A stretch of 64,000 bases of DNA from Neurospora tetrasperma FGSC 2508 (GCF_000213175.1 NW_009799099.1:4716797-4780796); one strand, 5' to 3'; shown: positions 12,200-22,519, counted from the first letter of the stretch. Made by a program: numbers and translations. Notes: a model not told the origin generated them from the letters alone.

Positions 12200-13830
12200 A
12201 CAACAATTCTTACCGTACTCTTACAAACTCGCGTAACTTACTAAAGGGGACGTCTATTAACATTAATTAGCCTCAGTTAAATATAATTACAATTACTATA
12301 CTTTAATTATAATTACTATATTTAACTTACCTAATTTAAGTAACTAAAGACCAGTCTTCTCCCATCCCTTATATATATTACTATATATAAAACCAACCTC
12401 CTTAACCCGCTTCTAATTATTTAAAAATATAATATAGTTAATATTAATAACGCTACTAGCAATCTCATCCGCTAAAGCCTTCTAATAAACCTTTTTAATA
12501 ACTTAATAAACCCCTATATTAAATAATTAAAATATATAGCTAATATATAAGGGTAAAATATAAGGGATAATATTAAACGCCTTATAGTACTATAGTATAT
12601 ATAAATCTTTATAAGCTTTAAATCCATCTATAAACAATACTCGATATACCTTTAATTTAATAATAAATGTAAAACTAGTAGTTATTCTATCCCCTTTAAA
12701 AGGTTCTAATTTCTCAAATAGGGGTAAGTAATTTAATAACAAACCAAACTACTCATTTATAATATAGCTATTAAAAGAGGAGGACAATTTAAAAGAGTGC
12801 TTATTAAAGTGCATAATCTATTATAGTACGTAGTAAATATTATTATATCCAATTTATATATTAGTAATAACTATATCTAAATCAACTTTATAACTAGCTT
12901 ATACGTTCCTTTACACTTATATACCGGTTAGTACAACCGCTATTAATTAAGTATAATCAAACTTAATTACACTCAAAGAAACTTAATTATACTTAAAGAA
13001 ACTAGAGCGTACTATAATCGTTATCTTAAATATAAAAAATAAAGGGATACTCTTAACCGCAGCTAATATAGTATTAATAGTAATTAAACTCTCTTTATTA
13101 CTAGAATTAAACACAACCCTCCTTGTACGTACCTAATTCTTTACAAATAATACCTATTGCTATATAATTTAATATAAGAAACAATAGTGTGGGGGAAGCA
13201 TGTTATACCTTTATAGTTCCTTTAATTTTACTTACTTAAAACGGGGACTTATTTATATTCTAAACGTTCTCTTCCTTTATATTAAAACTATTATATATAG
13301 CTTTAACCTTTTTAAACTAATCTTTGAAGGAGTCTAATTGAACTTTAACACTCATTCTTTTTATATCCTTAAAGCTAACTGCCTTAAATTCGAACTCTAG
13401 ATACTTCTTACGCTACTCTATTAACTACCCTTTATATAGTTAAATAAAGGGAGGGGTCGGCCGTTAATTACGAAATTAATTAATTAGTTTAACGAGGGAG
13501 GTATTATTAGAGGGGAAGTAGCTACGGTTAGCGATTTAGACTATAATATTAAGAGTTTTATTCTTATCTATAATTAATACTAGTAGTCAATAGGCTTCTA
13601 TACTAATCGGTAAAGCCTTTCCCTCCTTAATAAACATTATATACTTCTTAATAATAGTTTCACTAATGTTAAAAAATTTCCCTACGTTCTTATACGTAAC
13701 CCTTCCCTTATTTCTAACCTTAATATTAGTCTTAAATTGTATAGTAATTAACCTAGTTACAATTATAATCTAACTTACAAGAAAGTAGCGGGTAGCCTTC
13801 TTAGCGCGGAATGCAACGTTGGGATTATAT
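12200..13830 (-). pseudogene. pogo/Fot1-type DDE transposase remnant
   Basis: Read on the minus strand with RIP taken into account, this AT-rich stretch shows the pattern of pogo/Fot1 transposases. A trace like YNSFNIKEENVQNI near 13.3 kb recalls the family's block before the first catalytic Asp (usually Y-I-x-x-x-N-I-Y-N-M-D-E). A second block at about 12.5-12.7 kb reads DGF, then IIPYILPLYIS with QLFNIGVY shortly after, recalling the DGHGSH, PPHSSH and LQPLDVGVF motifs. Helix-turn-helix DNA-binding sequence is expected at about 13.5-13.8 kb but is unclear. Stops occur throughout and no frame is intact. The 3' part continues beyond the LTR insertion into 3451-4343. It cannot encode a working enzyme. 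Confidence 0.65.
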
Positions 13831-13937
13831 ACGGGTATAATGAGAGTATATGTAAAAGATAGAGTACGATGAGACGAATCGATTAAGGTTATTCACAATA
13901 TTGTACAATAAGAATTACTAATATTGTTATTGAAAAT

Positions 13938-14069
13938 GGATTCTACACTGTTATAGAGCTTGCGCGTTACAGGTAAAAATCCCGACTCTAAGAGGGACGA
14001 GTAGAGTCGGTTGGCTGGCTGGAAGCGGGCCCCCAAGGGAGGACCCACCACGTGCACCCAACCGACGAG
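13938..14069. repeat. Right terminal inverted repeat of the pogo-like element
   Basis: This 132 bp inverted copy of 3344-3450 is the longer of the two, with a GC-rich insert (GCGGGCCCCCAAGGGAGGAC region, about 14030-14050) absent on the left. It ends CCGACGAG followed by TA. Its composition is near normal for the genome, in sharp contrast with the RIP-mutated interior beginning a few bases inside. Confidence 0.85.
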
Positions 14070-14071
14070 TA

Positions 14072-15684
14072 TACGATACCACATCTGCGGTTACGGCGAT
14101 CCACAGGGGTCCCCCAGAAGGGTGGCATTAACAGAAAGGGCAACGCGCCAAGCAGCGCCCAATGAAACTCTTCCCGAGCCTCCAACTCAACTTGACCTCA
14201 TCTCTTCCTCGCTCTCTCTTCCACTTCCACATCTCTGTCTGCATCGATGACACTGCAACGTGGCAATGGTCCAACAAACAATTCATTTACAGTATGCAGA
14301 CCCCTGTCTTGAGCGAGCGTGTACAGCTTTCTTCTCCAGGCAATGACCCTTGGAATCGCGTCATCGACAAAGAACACAGTCCCCCAAGTGGAAGCATTCC
14401 CATGTCTTGTGCAAACACCCTTCTCGTAAAGTTTGAAGATCAACTTGAACCTGGTCGCAACAAGGGTTAGAGATCAATCGATGCCTGTTACAGAGTTAAA
14501 GATAATTCACAAATTCCTTTGAAAAGCACCATCGAAGACGAGCTCGCCCAGTCTGGTTTGCTTCTCGTCTTCCCTTCTCTCCCATCTGATGTACCCTTCA
14601 GCCACCACTATCTACTCCATATACCATGCACCCTGACAAATGGCTGATGTGTTTATAGACCTCGCGTGTTATCCTGTATTTTCCTCCTTTAGTGCGGACA
14701 CAGTCTTCCTCTGTATGTATCCGAGCGCTCTCTTGGTGTTACTTTGGACCAAGTCTTACACACACCACATGCCATACGCCTCCTAAGCTTGTACAACTTC
14801 ACCTTTCTTTCGTATGTGTACTGTTCAAGCGCCAGCCCGTACAGCCAGCATGTAGTTCCCGCCGCTACCCGGACGCTTAGATTATCAAGGACAGCACTTC
14901 GAAAGAAGCAGGCAAAGAACATGCTTAGGAGTTCGAAAACCGCCAGTCTTCACCTGGAACTGGAATAGACTACAGAATCTACATGGTTCTACCCAGTTCC
15001 TGAACCATTTTGGGTACAGTATTGTTGGGGAAGTTATCCTATATGCGTCCGTCTCTCACACAATCACTTTCAAGTGTGGTCGGCATGTGGAAGCATCAAG
15101 TTTGTGACTATACTCTAGTTCTCTCTTCTGCACGTCTTCTAATCTGTCGCATAGTCACGCCTCTTCCAGCCAGCTCCAAACTCAACACCCAATCAATAAT
15201 TTCTGATTGTTACAGGTGCGCAGACCTGTCCTGCAGCCATTCAATACTCTGATGCCTCTCAGCATGAAGCTGTTCATAATCACCGAGCTGACAGCTTGGC
15301 TCTGCCTCTTTGGATCTAGAGCCGCATCCCGCAACACCCTCCTTAGGACAGTATAGACTGCAAGTGCAGCTATCGTGTGGGCAACCCTCCTGATTAGGAA
15401 ACTTATGATTACTCTTCGTACCATACCCCTGTGCTCGAATTGCATCATGAGCCACCATGTCAGCGGAAACCACTCGAGTCTCCTGTGGATGTCCACTCCA
15501 GCATCCACTCGATATCTTGTCGTTATTGCTTATATACGGAGACTTCGCCCGTTCAAAAATCATGTCTTTGTCCAATCCCTCCATCCTGATTTACATCGCC
15601 AAGCTCTGAGTTGACCTTTGCCCATCTTCTAATACCCTCTCCGTTGCCACTCTTTTGGCTTGACTCTTCCTTCCAACCGGGACC
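14072..15684. other. Intergenic region and upstream region of the multicopper oxidase
   Basis: This 1.6 kb stretch of normal base composition begins directly at the transposon's TA duplication. Short open frames on both strands (up to 124 codons, minus strand, 15210-15584) overlap each other and carry no recognisable domain. The last several hundred bases presumably hold the promoter and 5' UTR of the multicopper oxidase gene. I see no clear TATA box or known operator. Confidence 0.5.
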
Positions 15685-17640
15685 ATGATGTGGTCGCTCC
15701 TCGTTTCCCTGGCATTACTATGCTTTGGCACAGTTGCCAGGGCAGCAGTTGTCACCATCAACTGGAATGTCACATGGGTTTGGGCTTCCCCTGATGGCTT
15801 TGGGAGACCTGTCATTGGTATCAACAACCAGTGGCCATGTCCCAAGCTTGAGGTCAACGTCGGTGACACTCTCATTGTGAACCTCCACAATGGACTTGGT
15901 AACCAGACAACTGGTATTCACTGGCACGGTATCAACCAACTGCAAACTCCTGAGATGGATGGACCTAGTGGTGTTGTCCAGTGTCCGACCCCTCCTGGAT
16001 CCTCGGTTCAGTACAAGTTCTTGGTAAGACATCTGTCTCTTCTGATTTACGATTGAATTATGGCTTACATGGTCACAGCTTGATGAACCCGGCACGTTTT
16101 GGTATCATTCCCACGAAAAGGGACAATATCCGGATGGCCTGCGTGGGCCCCTTATTGTTCAAGATCCCAATGACCCCTACAAGGGCAGGTATGATGAGGA
16201 GATTGTCTTGACTGTGTCCGATTGGTAAGTGTCCTTCTTAACTTGGGCCAGCAAGTATCTAATAATGTCATAGGTACCATTCTCAGAGCATCCCGCTTGT
16301 TCAGAACATGCTGTCTCCTGCCAACACGCGGTTCGCTCCACCATTCCCGGATACCATTTTACTTAACGACAAGAAGGATGTCAAGTTCAACTTTGTCAAG
16401 GGCAAAACCTACCGCGTCCGTCTCATCAACATGTCCGCCTTTGCCTCTGCCTTCCTCTGGATTGACTCACACCCTCTCACCATGATTATGAGCGACTCCA
16501 CCTACCTCCAAACCGAAACCGCCTACCAGTTACATGCCAGCTCCGCCCAGCGGTACGACTTCCTCATCTCCGCCATCGACCGCGACTCGGGCAACTACCC
16601 CATCCTCGTCGCTCTCGACATCAACCGGGACTTCCGCAACCAAACCCTCGCCCCCGCCTTCCCTCACAACCAAACTGCCTGGCTCATGATGGACGAAAAC
16701 GCTCCCCTTACCCGTCCAACCAACACCATTGACGTCTGGCGTCCCGCCGACGACACGCACTTCAAACCCCTCGACAACCTCGCCATGATCCCCGCCTACG
16801 ACCACCTCGTCAAGCTCGACTTCCGCTTCTGCCTCGACGCCAACGGCTATCCGCGCGCCTGCCTCAACGGCAAGCCCTTCATCAGCCAAAAGGTTCCCTC
16901 GCTGTACACCGCCGCGACAGTAGGCGAGAACAACACCAACCCCCTCGTCTACGGCCAAATCAACCCCATCGTCGTGAAAAAGGGGGACATCGTCCAGCTG
17001 GTGATCAACAACCAAGAAGCCGCGGGCCACCCGTTCCATCTGCACGGCCACAGCTTCCAGGTGTTGGACCGCGCCAGGCCGTACGCCGGTGACTGGCCCG
17101 GTCGCGACGTGAACTATAACCCGGTGCCGAACCGGCGGGATACAGTGACGGTCTGGTCGTGGAGTCACGCCGTGCTGAGGTTCAGGGCGGATAATCCGGG
17201 CGTGTGGCTGTTTCATTGCCATATTGAGTGGCATGTGGAGATGGGCCTGACGGCGAGCTTCATCGAGGGGCCGGAGCAGCTGAGGGGGAAACAGTTCCCG
17301 GCGGACCATTTGGAGAATTGTAGGGTTGGAGGTGTGCCGACGAGGGGGAATGCGGCGGGGAATGAACTTGATCCGTTGGATACGACGGGTATGTTGACGA
17401 TAAGTCCGACGGGTTATACTGGGTAGGTTTTCCTTTCCTTTTTTTTTTCTTCTTCCGGTTGAGGATTTGACTTTGCTAGATGATTGATGACTAACGAAAT
17501 TATCTGTGTGCAGTGCTACATGGATTCCTCCTCCTGCTAATACTGTTACTACGACACCTGGGAACTCGACTTCTTCTCTTGCCCGGAGGAGAGCGGCGTC
17601 GAGGGTTCAGCGTCGCGATGCTGTGTTTGAGAACAGCTAG
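15685..17640 (+). CDS. Secreted Fet3/ABR1-like multicopper oxidase (laccase/ferroxidase family)
   Basis: Four exons (15685-16023, 16079-16224, 16274-17422, 17514-17640) encode about 586 residues; all introns are GT-AG and the joins follow the family consensus ([19 protein letters not shown]). Residues 1-20 are a signal peptide ending ARA. All copper ligand blocks are present: HWHG (79-82), WYHSH (121-125), HPFHLHGH (about 414-421) and [12 protein letters not shown] (about 476-487). The oxidase couples one-electron oxidation of substrate to reduction of O2 to water. The C-terminal block resembles Fet3 ferroxidases and the ABR1 pigment oxidases. However, the protein ends in a Ser/Thr/Arg tail with no membrane anchor, and the Fet3 block NPTGAEPIP, which carries a ferroxidase Glu, is replaced by [13 protein letters not shown] pigment or phenol oxidase role is therefore more likely than iron uptake. 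It is the first gene beside the transposon block. Confidence 0.9.
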
Positions 17641-18365
17641 CCGGTCATCTAGACGAGCTGGGTTTTAGGGAATGTGGCCTCCTTAAAACCTGTAGCCGCT
17701 CAATTTTGGAGATTGGGTGGTTACTAGGTTGAGATGGAGTGTCCGAGGAATGACCATGGGGTGGTGGATGACAGGTACATGGGTGAACGGGGGTTATAGG
17801 GGATTGGGAGGTACCTTAAGGTAACGGCGTTTTTGTGAATATATGTTGGTTGGGCATCTGTTTCTTGGTCGTCACCCCATTTTGGATAATTTTAATACCA
17901 CTTCTTGGCTACCGGTGTTCGGTTTCATCGAGGTAACGTGAAATTGTGGTTGCTATGGACATTGGGTATCACAGTGCATGCATTTAGGGCCCTAGCATTC
18001 GTGGACTTCTTCTGTTTAGAGTACATATAATGTAACACCAGTTGCTGCGCTCAGTTCTCCCTTTCATCGCCTTCATTACCTGCCCACTGCTGTCTTACCA
18101 AACTGGCCCCCTTCCCATCCATGCTGAGCCACGTCATTTGAGGTGCGACGAGCTGCCAGCAGCGAACAGCGTTCACCCGAATCCTCTTTATTCTGCCATC
18201 ACCATCATCGTCATCATCACCAGACGTCTTTCAAGCCGTACAAGTCCAATTTTGAAAAGAAAGTAAGGTATTAATCATTCATTACAATCATTACCCTAAC
18301 CCAACGGTTTTCATTCATCCTTCCCCCATCCCCACTTCTAACCTTCCCAAAGCCTCTCACCCCCT
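17641..18365. other. Intergenic region between convergent genes
   Basis: This 0.7 kb holds the 3' ends of the multicopper oxidase (+) and the short-chain dehydrogenase (-). Only a 74-codon open frame is present, without family features. Nothing else is recognised. Confidence 0.5.
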
Positions 18366-19256
18366 TTACTCAGTAAAATCCGTGCTCGTGCACTCCTCCC
18401 TCCACTCCTCCATCTGCTTCTTCTGCTTCTCCTGCACCGCCGCCCAAATCTCATAGGCATCCCTTCCAATGAGCAGTCTCGCGGGCAGTTCACGGTCGGC
18501 ATACTTGCCATTCCCACTGAGGGCGTCGACAACAACAGCCGCCAGCTTCTTGGGGTCGCCAGGCTGCTTGTTGTTGGCCGCCTCCCACATGGCCAGCGTC
18601 TTCTTCATCTCCTCGCTTCCGTTGGGGCCCCTGAGCTCGGGAATCGTCCTGGCGGGATGGATCAAATGGCCTTGGTCGAGGACGGACGTCCTGAAGTAGC
18701 CGGGCTCAATGCAGGTGACCTTGATGCCCAGGTGCTTGACCTCGCCCGTCAGAGCCTCAGACAGGATGGAGCACGCAGCCTTGGTGCCGCTGTACAGGCC
18801 ACCGCCCGCGGGACCGAGGTAGGACAGGATGGAGCCCACGTTCGCCAAGGTTCCAGAGCGCTGACGGCGCAGAACAGGGAGCACGGCGCGGCCGACGGCC
18901 AGCTGGCCCAAAACGTTGGTGTTGAACTGAGCGAAGGCCTCCTCGGCGGAAGCTTCCTCGCAGCCGCCGGCCAGGACGTAGCCGGCCGAGTTGACGACGA
19001 TGTCGATGCGGCCCGGAACGTTCTTGGGGTGGGAGACGATGCGGGCGACGGTCTCGGCGAGGACGGCATCGGGGGAGGTGACGTCCAGGGTCTCAGGAAT
19101 GCAAAGCTCCTGGGAGGTCAGAGATTCAGGGATCTTGGCCGTGTTGCGAGCGGTGGCGAAGACGATGTCGCCTTGGGCGAGGGCGCGGAGGGCAATCTCG
19201 CGGCCGAGACCGGAGGAGGCGCCGGTGATAAGCCAGACTCTGGGAGTGGAGGACAT
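18366..19256 (-). CDS. Classical short-chain dehydrogenase/reductase
   Basis: An uninterrupted 296-residue protein with the complete classical SDR signature: the cofactor motif TGASSGLG at 11-18, NSAG at 89-92, the structural Asn at 114 (FNTNVLG), catalytic Ser142, and YSGTK with Tyr155 and Lys159. Such enzymes carry out NAD(P)-dependent oxidation or reduction of alcohols and ketones. ARN at 36-38, after the second strand, suits NADP, though this is inferred. The overall pattern is like the fungal 17beta-HSD/DltE-like group, whose substrates are mostly unknown. The start codon is the first Met and leaves no extra N-terminus. It lies 1 kb downstream of the FAD monooxygenase on the same strand and converges with the multicopper oxidase. 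Confidence 0.92.
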   Translation of the reverse strand: MSSTPRVWLITGASSGLGREIALRALAQGDIVFATARNTAKIPESLTSQELCIPETLDVTSPDAVLAETVARIVSHPKNVPGRIDIVVNSAGYVLAGGCEEASAEEAFAQFNTNVLGQLAVGRAVLPVLRRQRSGTLANVGSILSYLGPAGGGLYSGTKAACSILSEALTGEVKHLGIKVTCIEPGYFRTSVLDQGHLIHPARTIPELRGPNGSEEMKKTLAMWEAANNKQPGDPKKLAAVVVDALSGNGKYADRELPARLLIGRDAYEIWAAVQEKQKKQMEEWREECTSTDFTE

Positions 19257-20257
19257 TGTGAATGTTGAGGGTGGGTTTAGGGTAGAGTTGTTTGTTTGAT
19301 GACGGATGAGAAGGGGAAGTGGGATGGATAAGAGATGTTAACTACAGTTGAAAGTGAGACGCAGGGACGTTCGGGGATGTAGCTTTTTATAATGTGGGTA
19401 TTAGGCGAAAAAAAGGCATCGGCTTGAATCCATCAAGATCCACGAAATTTAGGTAGTTTGTACATACCCGCATTTCCACACTTCAAAACAACGGCCCGGC
19501 CGCTGTCGTTCCGAGGGCCCCGGGGATCCGAAAGGGTCCTGTGCGGATACGCTACAGAACTTCCCCGACCGTTCTCCGGGAACCAATTGGTGGGAAAGCG
19601 CCCCTATCCGTTATAGGGGTTGTCAAGCTAGTCAAACTCCCCAACGGCGATCTTGGGGCAAGCTAGGAGGCTCCTTGTTGTCAAGGGTCAATGATTTCCA
19701 CTCACCGTCATCCACGTGGTAGACCGGCGCCGTTTGAAAATTTGATGTGTCGGGGTTCGGCGTGTACATATGTACAATTCAAATGTGATTGATGCAGTTT
19801 CCTGTGATGTCCATGTACAGTATGTATGTAGGCTGTCGGAAATATGAGGTAAGCACAGAGATAGGAACAGATGGGGGAACAGGTTGATGAGGCTTTTCTC
19901 CTCTCCCGGTAAAACGTAAAACTTGCGAGTCAATTTAGCTAAATTTCTTCCCCCAAATCTCCAAAAAGTTCATGATCGAAATGCTGGGCCAAATTTCCGT
20001 TTTGGGCTTCTCTGGGGTAAACAAGTCGAGAGACGGGGTGGAGAAAAAAAAAGATAATCAGGGGGATACTCGCAAACACTAAACTTGGACGTCCTCTCTT
20101 TTTTCTTCTTTGTAATGCCGGCGGTATAGAAATTGGGGTAGGTTGAGCGGAGGGGTTGGGGAGTGGGAGCTGAGAGTATCGAGAATGGCAAAAGAGGACT
20201 AATACACAGAAAAAGCAAAGAAGAAGAAATATGAAAACAAGCCACAAAACGACTCCT
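19257..20257. other. Intergenic region between SDR and FAD monooxygenase
   Basis: This 1 kb contains the SDR promoter (minus strand) and the 3' region of the monooxygenase. Open frames are short and overlapping (81-130 codons, minus strand), hydrophobic or low-complexity, and show no family features. A GC-rich stretch near 19490-19530 separates two AT-richer parts. No gene is supported. Confidence 0.5.
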
Positions 20258-22258
20258 TCAAACACAAACTCTCGTCTCCCACTCCTTGACAAATTCCTGC
20301 AGTGACGACAGATATCCAATGTGAGAAACATAGCCGTCAGGTCTCACCATCACATATCCCGCACTCCCATTGTCCAATCCAAGCACACCATGGACCCGAC
20401 CACCCGGGTCCGCATATGTGGAAGTAACGGCGCTCTTCCCTGTAGCTGCCACTGTCTGCACCGGCTGCAGCTGACCATCGCCCGGGCGTTGTTGCCCCTG
20501 CCCCGCGCTACTACCACGATCCTCCTCTGCGGCGTGGTAGAAAATGCAGTGAACTGAGCACTCACTTTTGACCACCGCCAATACCCTCTCGCCGGCCAGT
20601 GTCAATCCCTCGACCGTCACCGCATCGCGACCTTCTGTTCCACCTATTCCGGAGAACAACAGCAAATGCCAAGACGCGCCTCGACAAAGTTGATGCAAGC
20701 TCGTTTCTTTCCTCTTCGCCAACACGTCAGAAGCCGTTATCCCGCCATGAGATCGCCCTAGCTCGATTACCTTTCCATCCGGCAATCGATCACCGCTGCT
20801 CACCTTCTCCGGCAGCGATGATGGTGATGGTGATGAGGATGACCATAACCATGACGACCAAGATGTATTCACCCCATTGGCACCACCGACCACACAACTC
20901 TCCCCCGCACTTGCCAAACCCGAATACGTCGTCCCAAACCCCGAAATAAACCCATAAAACCTCTTCCTAATCCACTTCATCCCAACCAACCACGGCATCA
21001 CCCACGGCAGCACCGTATTCCTCACCTTCAATACCCACGAAGTCGCCGCTGCCGTGAAGCTAAAGATCCTATCCGTCCCCTGCAGCAGCGCCCTCCCCAC
21101 AGGGTATCGCTCGGCATGGTAGCTATCCAGCAACGCCTCCCTTGCCTCCTCCGTCAGTGTGTCCCGGTACTTGAGCACCGTCCCCAGCTTCCAGCCCAGA
21201 TTGATGGCATCCTGGATCCCCACGTTCATCCCTTGTCCGCCGGCAGGACTGTGGATGTGCGCGGCGTCGCCGGCCACGAAGAGTCGGTCGGACCGGTACG
21301 AGTTGACGCCCCGGTGGTGTAAGCGGAAGCGGGCGAGCCAGGTGGGGGAGTGCACGGTGCCGGAGCCGGGAGGGGCGATGGTGTCCACGAGGGATTGGAA
21401 GTGCGCGAGGGTGGGGGGTTCGTGAGTTTGTTCGCCGTGCTGCCGCTGTTGTTGTTGTTGTTGTTGTTGCTGTTGTTGTTCAGCAGGGACCACAGGAGAT
21501 CCTGATCCTGATCGTGGTAAGTGCTTAAGGACGGAGCGGCCGCCTGATGCGATGAGGCGGATGAGACCTTCCTCGCCCTCGCTCTCGCTGTGGGATGATT
21601 GAATGGGAAAGAATGCCAGTAGGCCGGTGTCGCCGAAATTAATGGTGAAGCGGTCCCGCGCAACGTTGGAGTTGCGTAGGCGGGCGTCGCAGAGGATAAA
21701 GTCTTGTGGGTAGGCGTCCCCGTCAAAGGTGAGGTTCTTTGCTGAATGTCGGACCAAGCTGTGCGCGCCGTCACAACCGACGACGTACTTGGATCGAACC
21801 GTTATCTGAGTGCCGTCTGGCTTTTCTAGAGTTGTGGTGACTCCGTTGGCGTCCTGGACGACGCTCGTAGCAGTATAAGCCCGCTCAACCGCCTTGCCAT
21901 AGTCGGCTAGAGACTCATCCAGGAACTGCTCGGTTTCGGCTTGAGAGACCATCAGAGGCAAAGGATATTTCGTGTCCGTGATGTCAAGATCATCCAGATT
22001 CATTCTGGCTACCAGTTTTTGTTTGATGTTTAACACCCCGCCACGGGTGATAGTACCTCTAGAGATGAGCTTGTCAACAGTTCCATGGCGATCTAGCAGC
22101 TCCAGAGTACGAGGGTGGACGATCAAGGCTCTGCTTTTCTCTGATCTGTCTGGGCTTTTGTCGACGATGCGGAATGTGACGCCTTGCAGAGCCAGTTCGA
22201 GGGCTAGAGTAGTCCCTACCGGGCCAGCTCCGACTATCAGGACGTCGCAGTGGTCCAT
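20258..22258 (-). CDS. FAD-dependent aromatic monooxygenase (PHBH fold, MhpA/phenol hydroxylase-like)
   Basis: Single-exon gene of 666 residues. The FAD Rossmann motif GAGPVG is at 10-15, the DG motif lies in GCDGAHS, and GDAAHIHSPAGGQGMN is the second FAD-binding motif; together these define group A flavoprotein hydroxylases acting with NAD(P)H and O2 on phenolic rings. The C-terminal 100-150 residues resemble the thioredoxin-like tail of phenol hydroxylases. The start is taken at MDHCDVL because it has a good context (CACAATGG); the in-frame extension begins with TTG. A run of about 11 glutamines interrupts the middle of the protein (near 21445-21480) and another Ser/Pro-rich insert lies near 20830, both unusual in this family. 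It forms a possible oxidoreductase group with the SDR and multicopper oxidase. Confidence 0.9.
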   Translation of the reverse strand: MDHCDVLIVGAGPVGTTLALELALQGVTFRIVDKSPDRSEKSRALIVHPRTLELLDRHGTVDKLISRGTITRGGVLNIKQKLVARMNLDDLDITDTKYPLPLMVSQAETEQFLDESLADYGKAVERAYTATSVVQDANGVTTTLEKPDGTQITVRSKYVVGCDGAHSLVRHSAKNLTFDGDAYPQDFILCDARLRNSNVARDRFTINFGDTGLLAFFPIQSSHSESEGEEGLIRLIASGGRSVLKHLPRSGSGSPVVPAEQQQQQQQQQQQRQHGEQTHEPPTLAHFQSLVDTIAPPGSGTVHSPTWLARFRLHHRGVNSYRSDRLFVAGDAAHIHSPAGGQGMNVGIQDAINLGWKLGTVLKYRDTLTEEAREALLDSYHAERYPVGRALLQGTDRIFSFTAAATSWVLKVRNTVLPWVMPWLVGMKWIRKRFYGFISGFGTTYSGLASAGESCVVGGANGVNTSWSSWLWSSSSPSPSSLPEKVSSGDRLPDGKVIELGRSHGGITASDVLAKRKETSLHQLCRGASWHLLLFSGIGGTEGRDAVTVEGLTLAGERVLAVVKSECSVHCIFYHAAEEDRGSSAGQGQQRPGDGQLQPVQTVAATGKSAVTSTYADPGGRVHGVLGLDNGSAGYVMVRPDGYVSHIGYLSSLQEFVKEWETRVCV

Positions 22259-22407
22259 TGTGATTGTTGAGGTTGAGGTGTTGTATTGCAATGATATCTG
22301 GATGTGTATGAGACGAAAGACGATGATGGTGTGATGTTGTCAATGTTTGGAGCGGAGAAGCTTCCTCTACCACTCACCGTTGATATTCACGATGCGCTTT
22401 GACACTT

Positions 22408-22473
22408 TATAGGAGGTCAAGTCCGTAATGTCCATAATTGTATAGGAGGTCAAGTCCGTGATGCCCGGAATTG
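22408..22473. repeat. Two tandem 33 bp repeats upstream of the FAD monooxygenase
   Basis: The unit starting TATAGGAGGTCAAGTCCGT occurs at 22408-22440 and again at 22441-22473, with about five differences. They lie 150-215 bp upstream of the monooxygenase start, in its probable promoter. The conserved core GGAGGTCAAGTCCGT could be a duplicated regulator site. Confidence 0.8.
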
Positions 22474-22503
22474 TAAAGTCATCCCCATCTGGCATCTGAC
22501 TCC

Positions 22504-22519
22504 TCCGGACATGTTCGGA
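22504..22519. promoter_or_regulatory. Candidate zinc-cluster (Zn2Cys6) binding palindrome
   Basis: TCCGGACATGTTCGGA is a 16 bp palindrome with one mismatched pair, containing CCG and CGG half-sites separated by 8 bp. This is the arrangement recognised by many fungal Zn2Cys6 regulators. It lies about 250 bp upstream of the monooxygenase start and just beyond the tandem repeats. No regulator gene is present in the window, so the function is inferred. Confidence 0.4.

Larger units (their letters stand above)
3344..14069 (-). mobile_element. pogo/Fot1-like DNA transposon, RIP-mutated and split by an LTR retroelement
   Basis: The outer element is bounded by long inverted repeats starting CTCGTCGGTT at both ends, each flanked by TA (3342-3343 and 14070-14071), the duplication typical of Tc1/mariner/pogo elements. 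Its own sequence is 3451-4343 plus 11813-13937; the rest is an inserted gypsy-type retroelement. Minus-strand transposase remnants lie at about 12.2-13.8 kb. Without the insertion the element would be about 3.3 kb, somewhat long for Fot1 relatives. The interior is extremely AT-rich, with C in CpA contexts largely changed to T, as RIP does, while the TIRs stay nearer normal composition. It is inactive by appearance. Confidence 0.8.

Noticed and set aside
3344-14069. Polinton/Maverick or other large self-synthesising element, suggested by 10.7 kb between long TIRs
   Set aside because: The size comes from an inserted gypsy LTR element; without it about 3.3 kb remains, with pogo-type transposase traces and TA duplications.
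15210-15584. 124-codon minus-strand open frame upstream of the multicopper oxidase
   Set aside because: No domain or signal, overlaps other open frames, and lies in the likely promoter of the oxidase gene.
16530-17309. 259-codon open frame antisense to the multicopper oxidase
   Set aside because: A shadow frame caused by strong codon bias of the oxidase exon; its composition is Val/Gly/Glu-rich and not protein-like.
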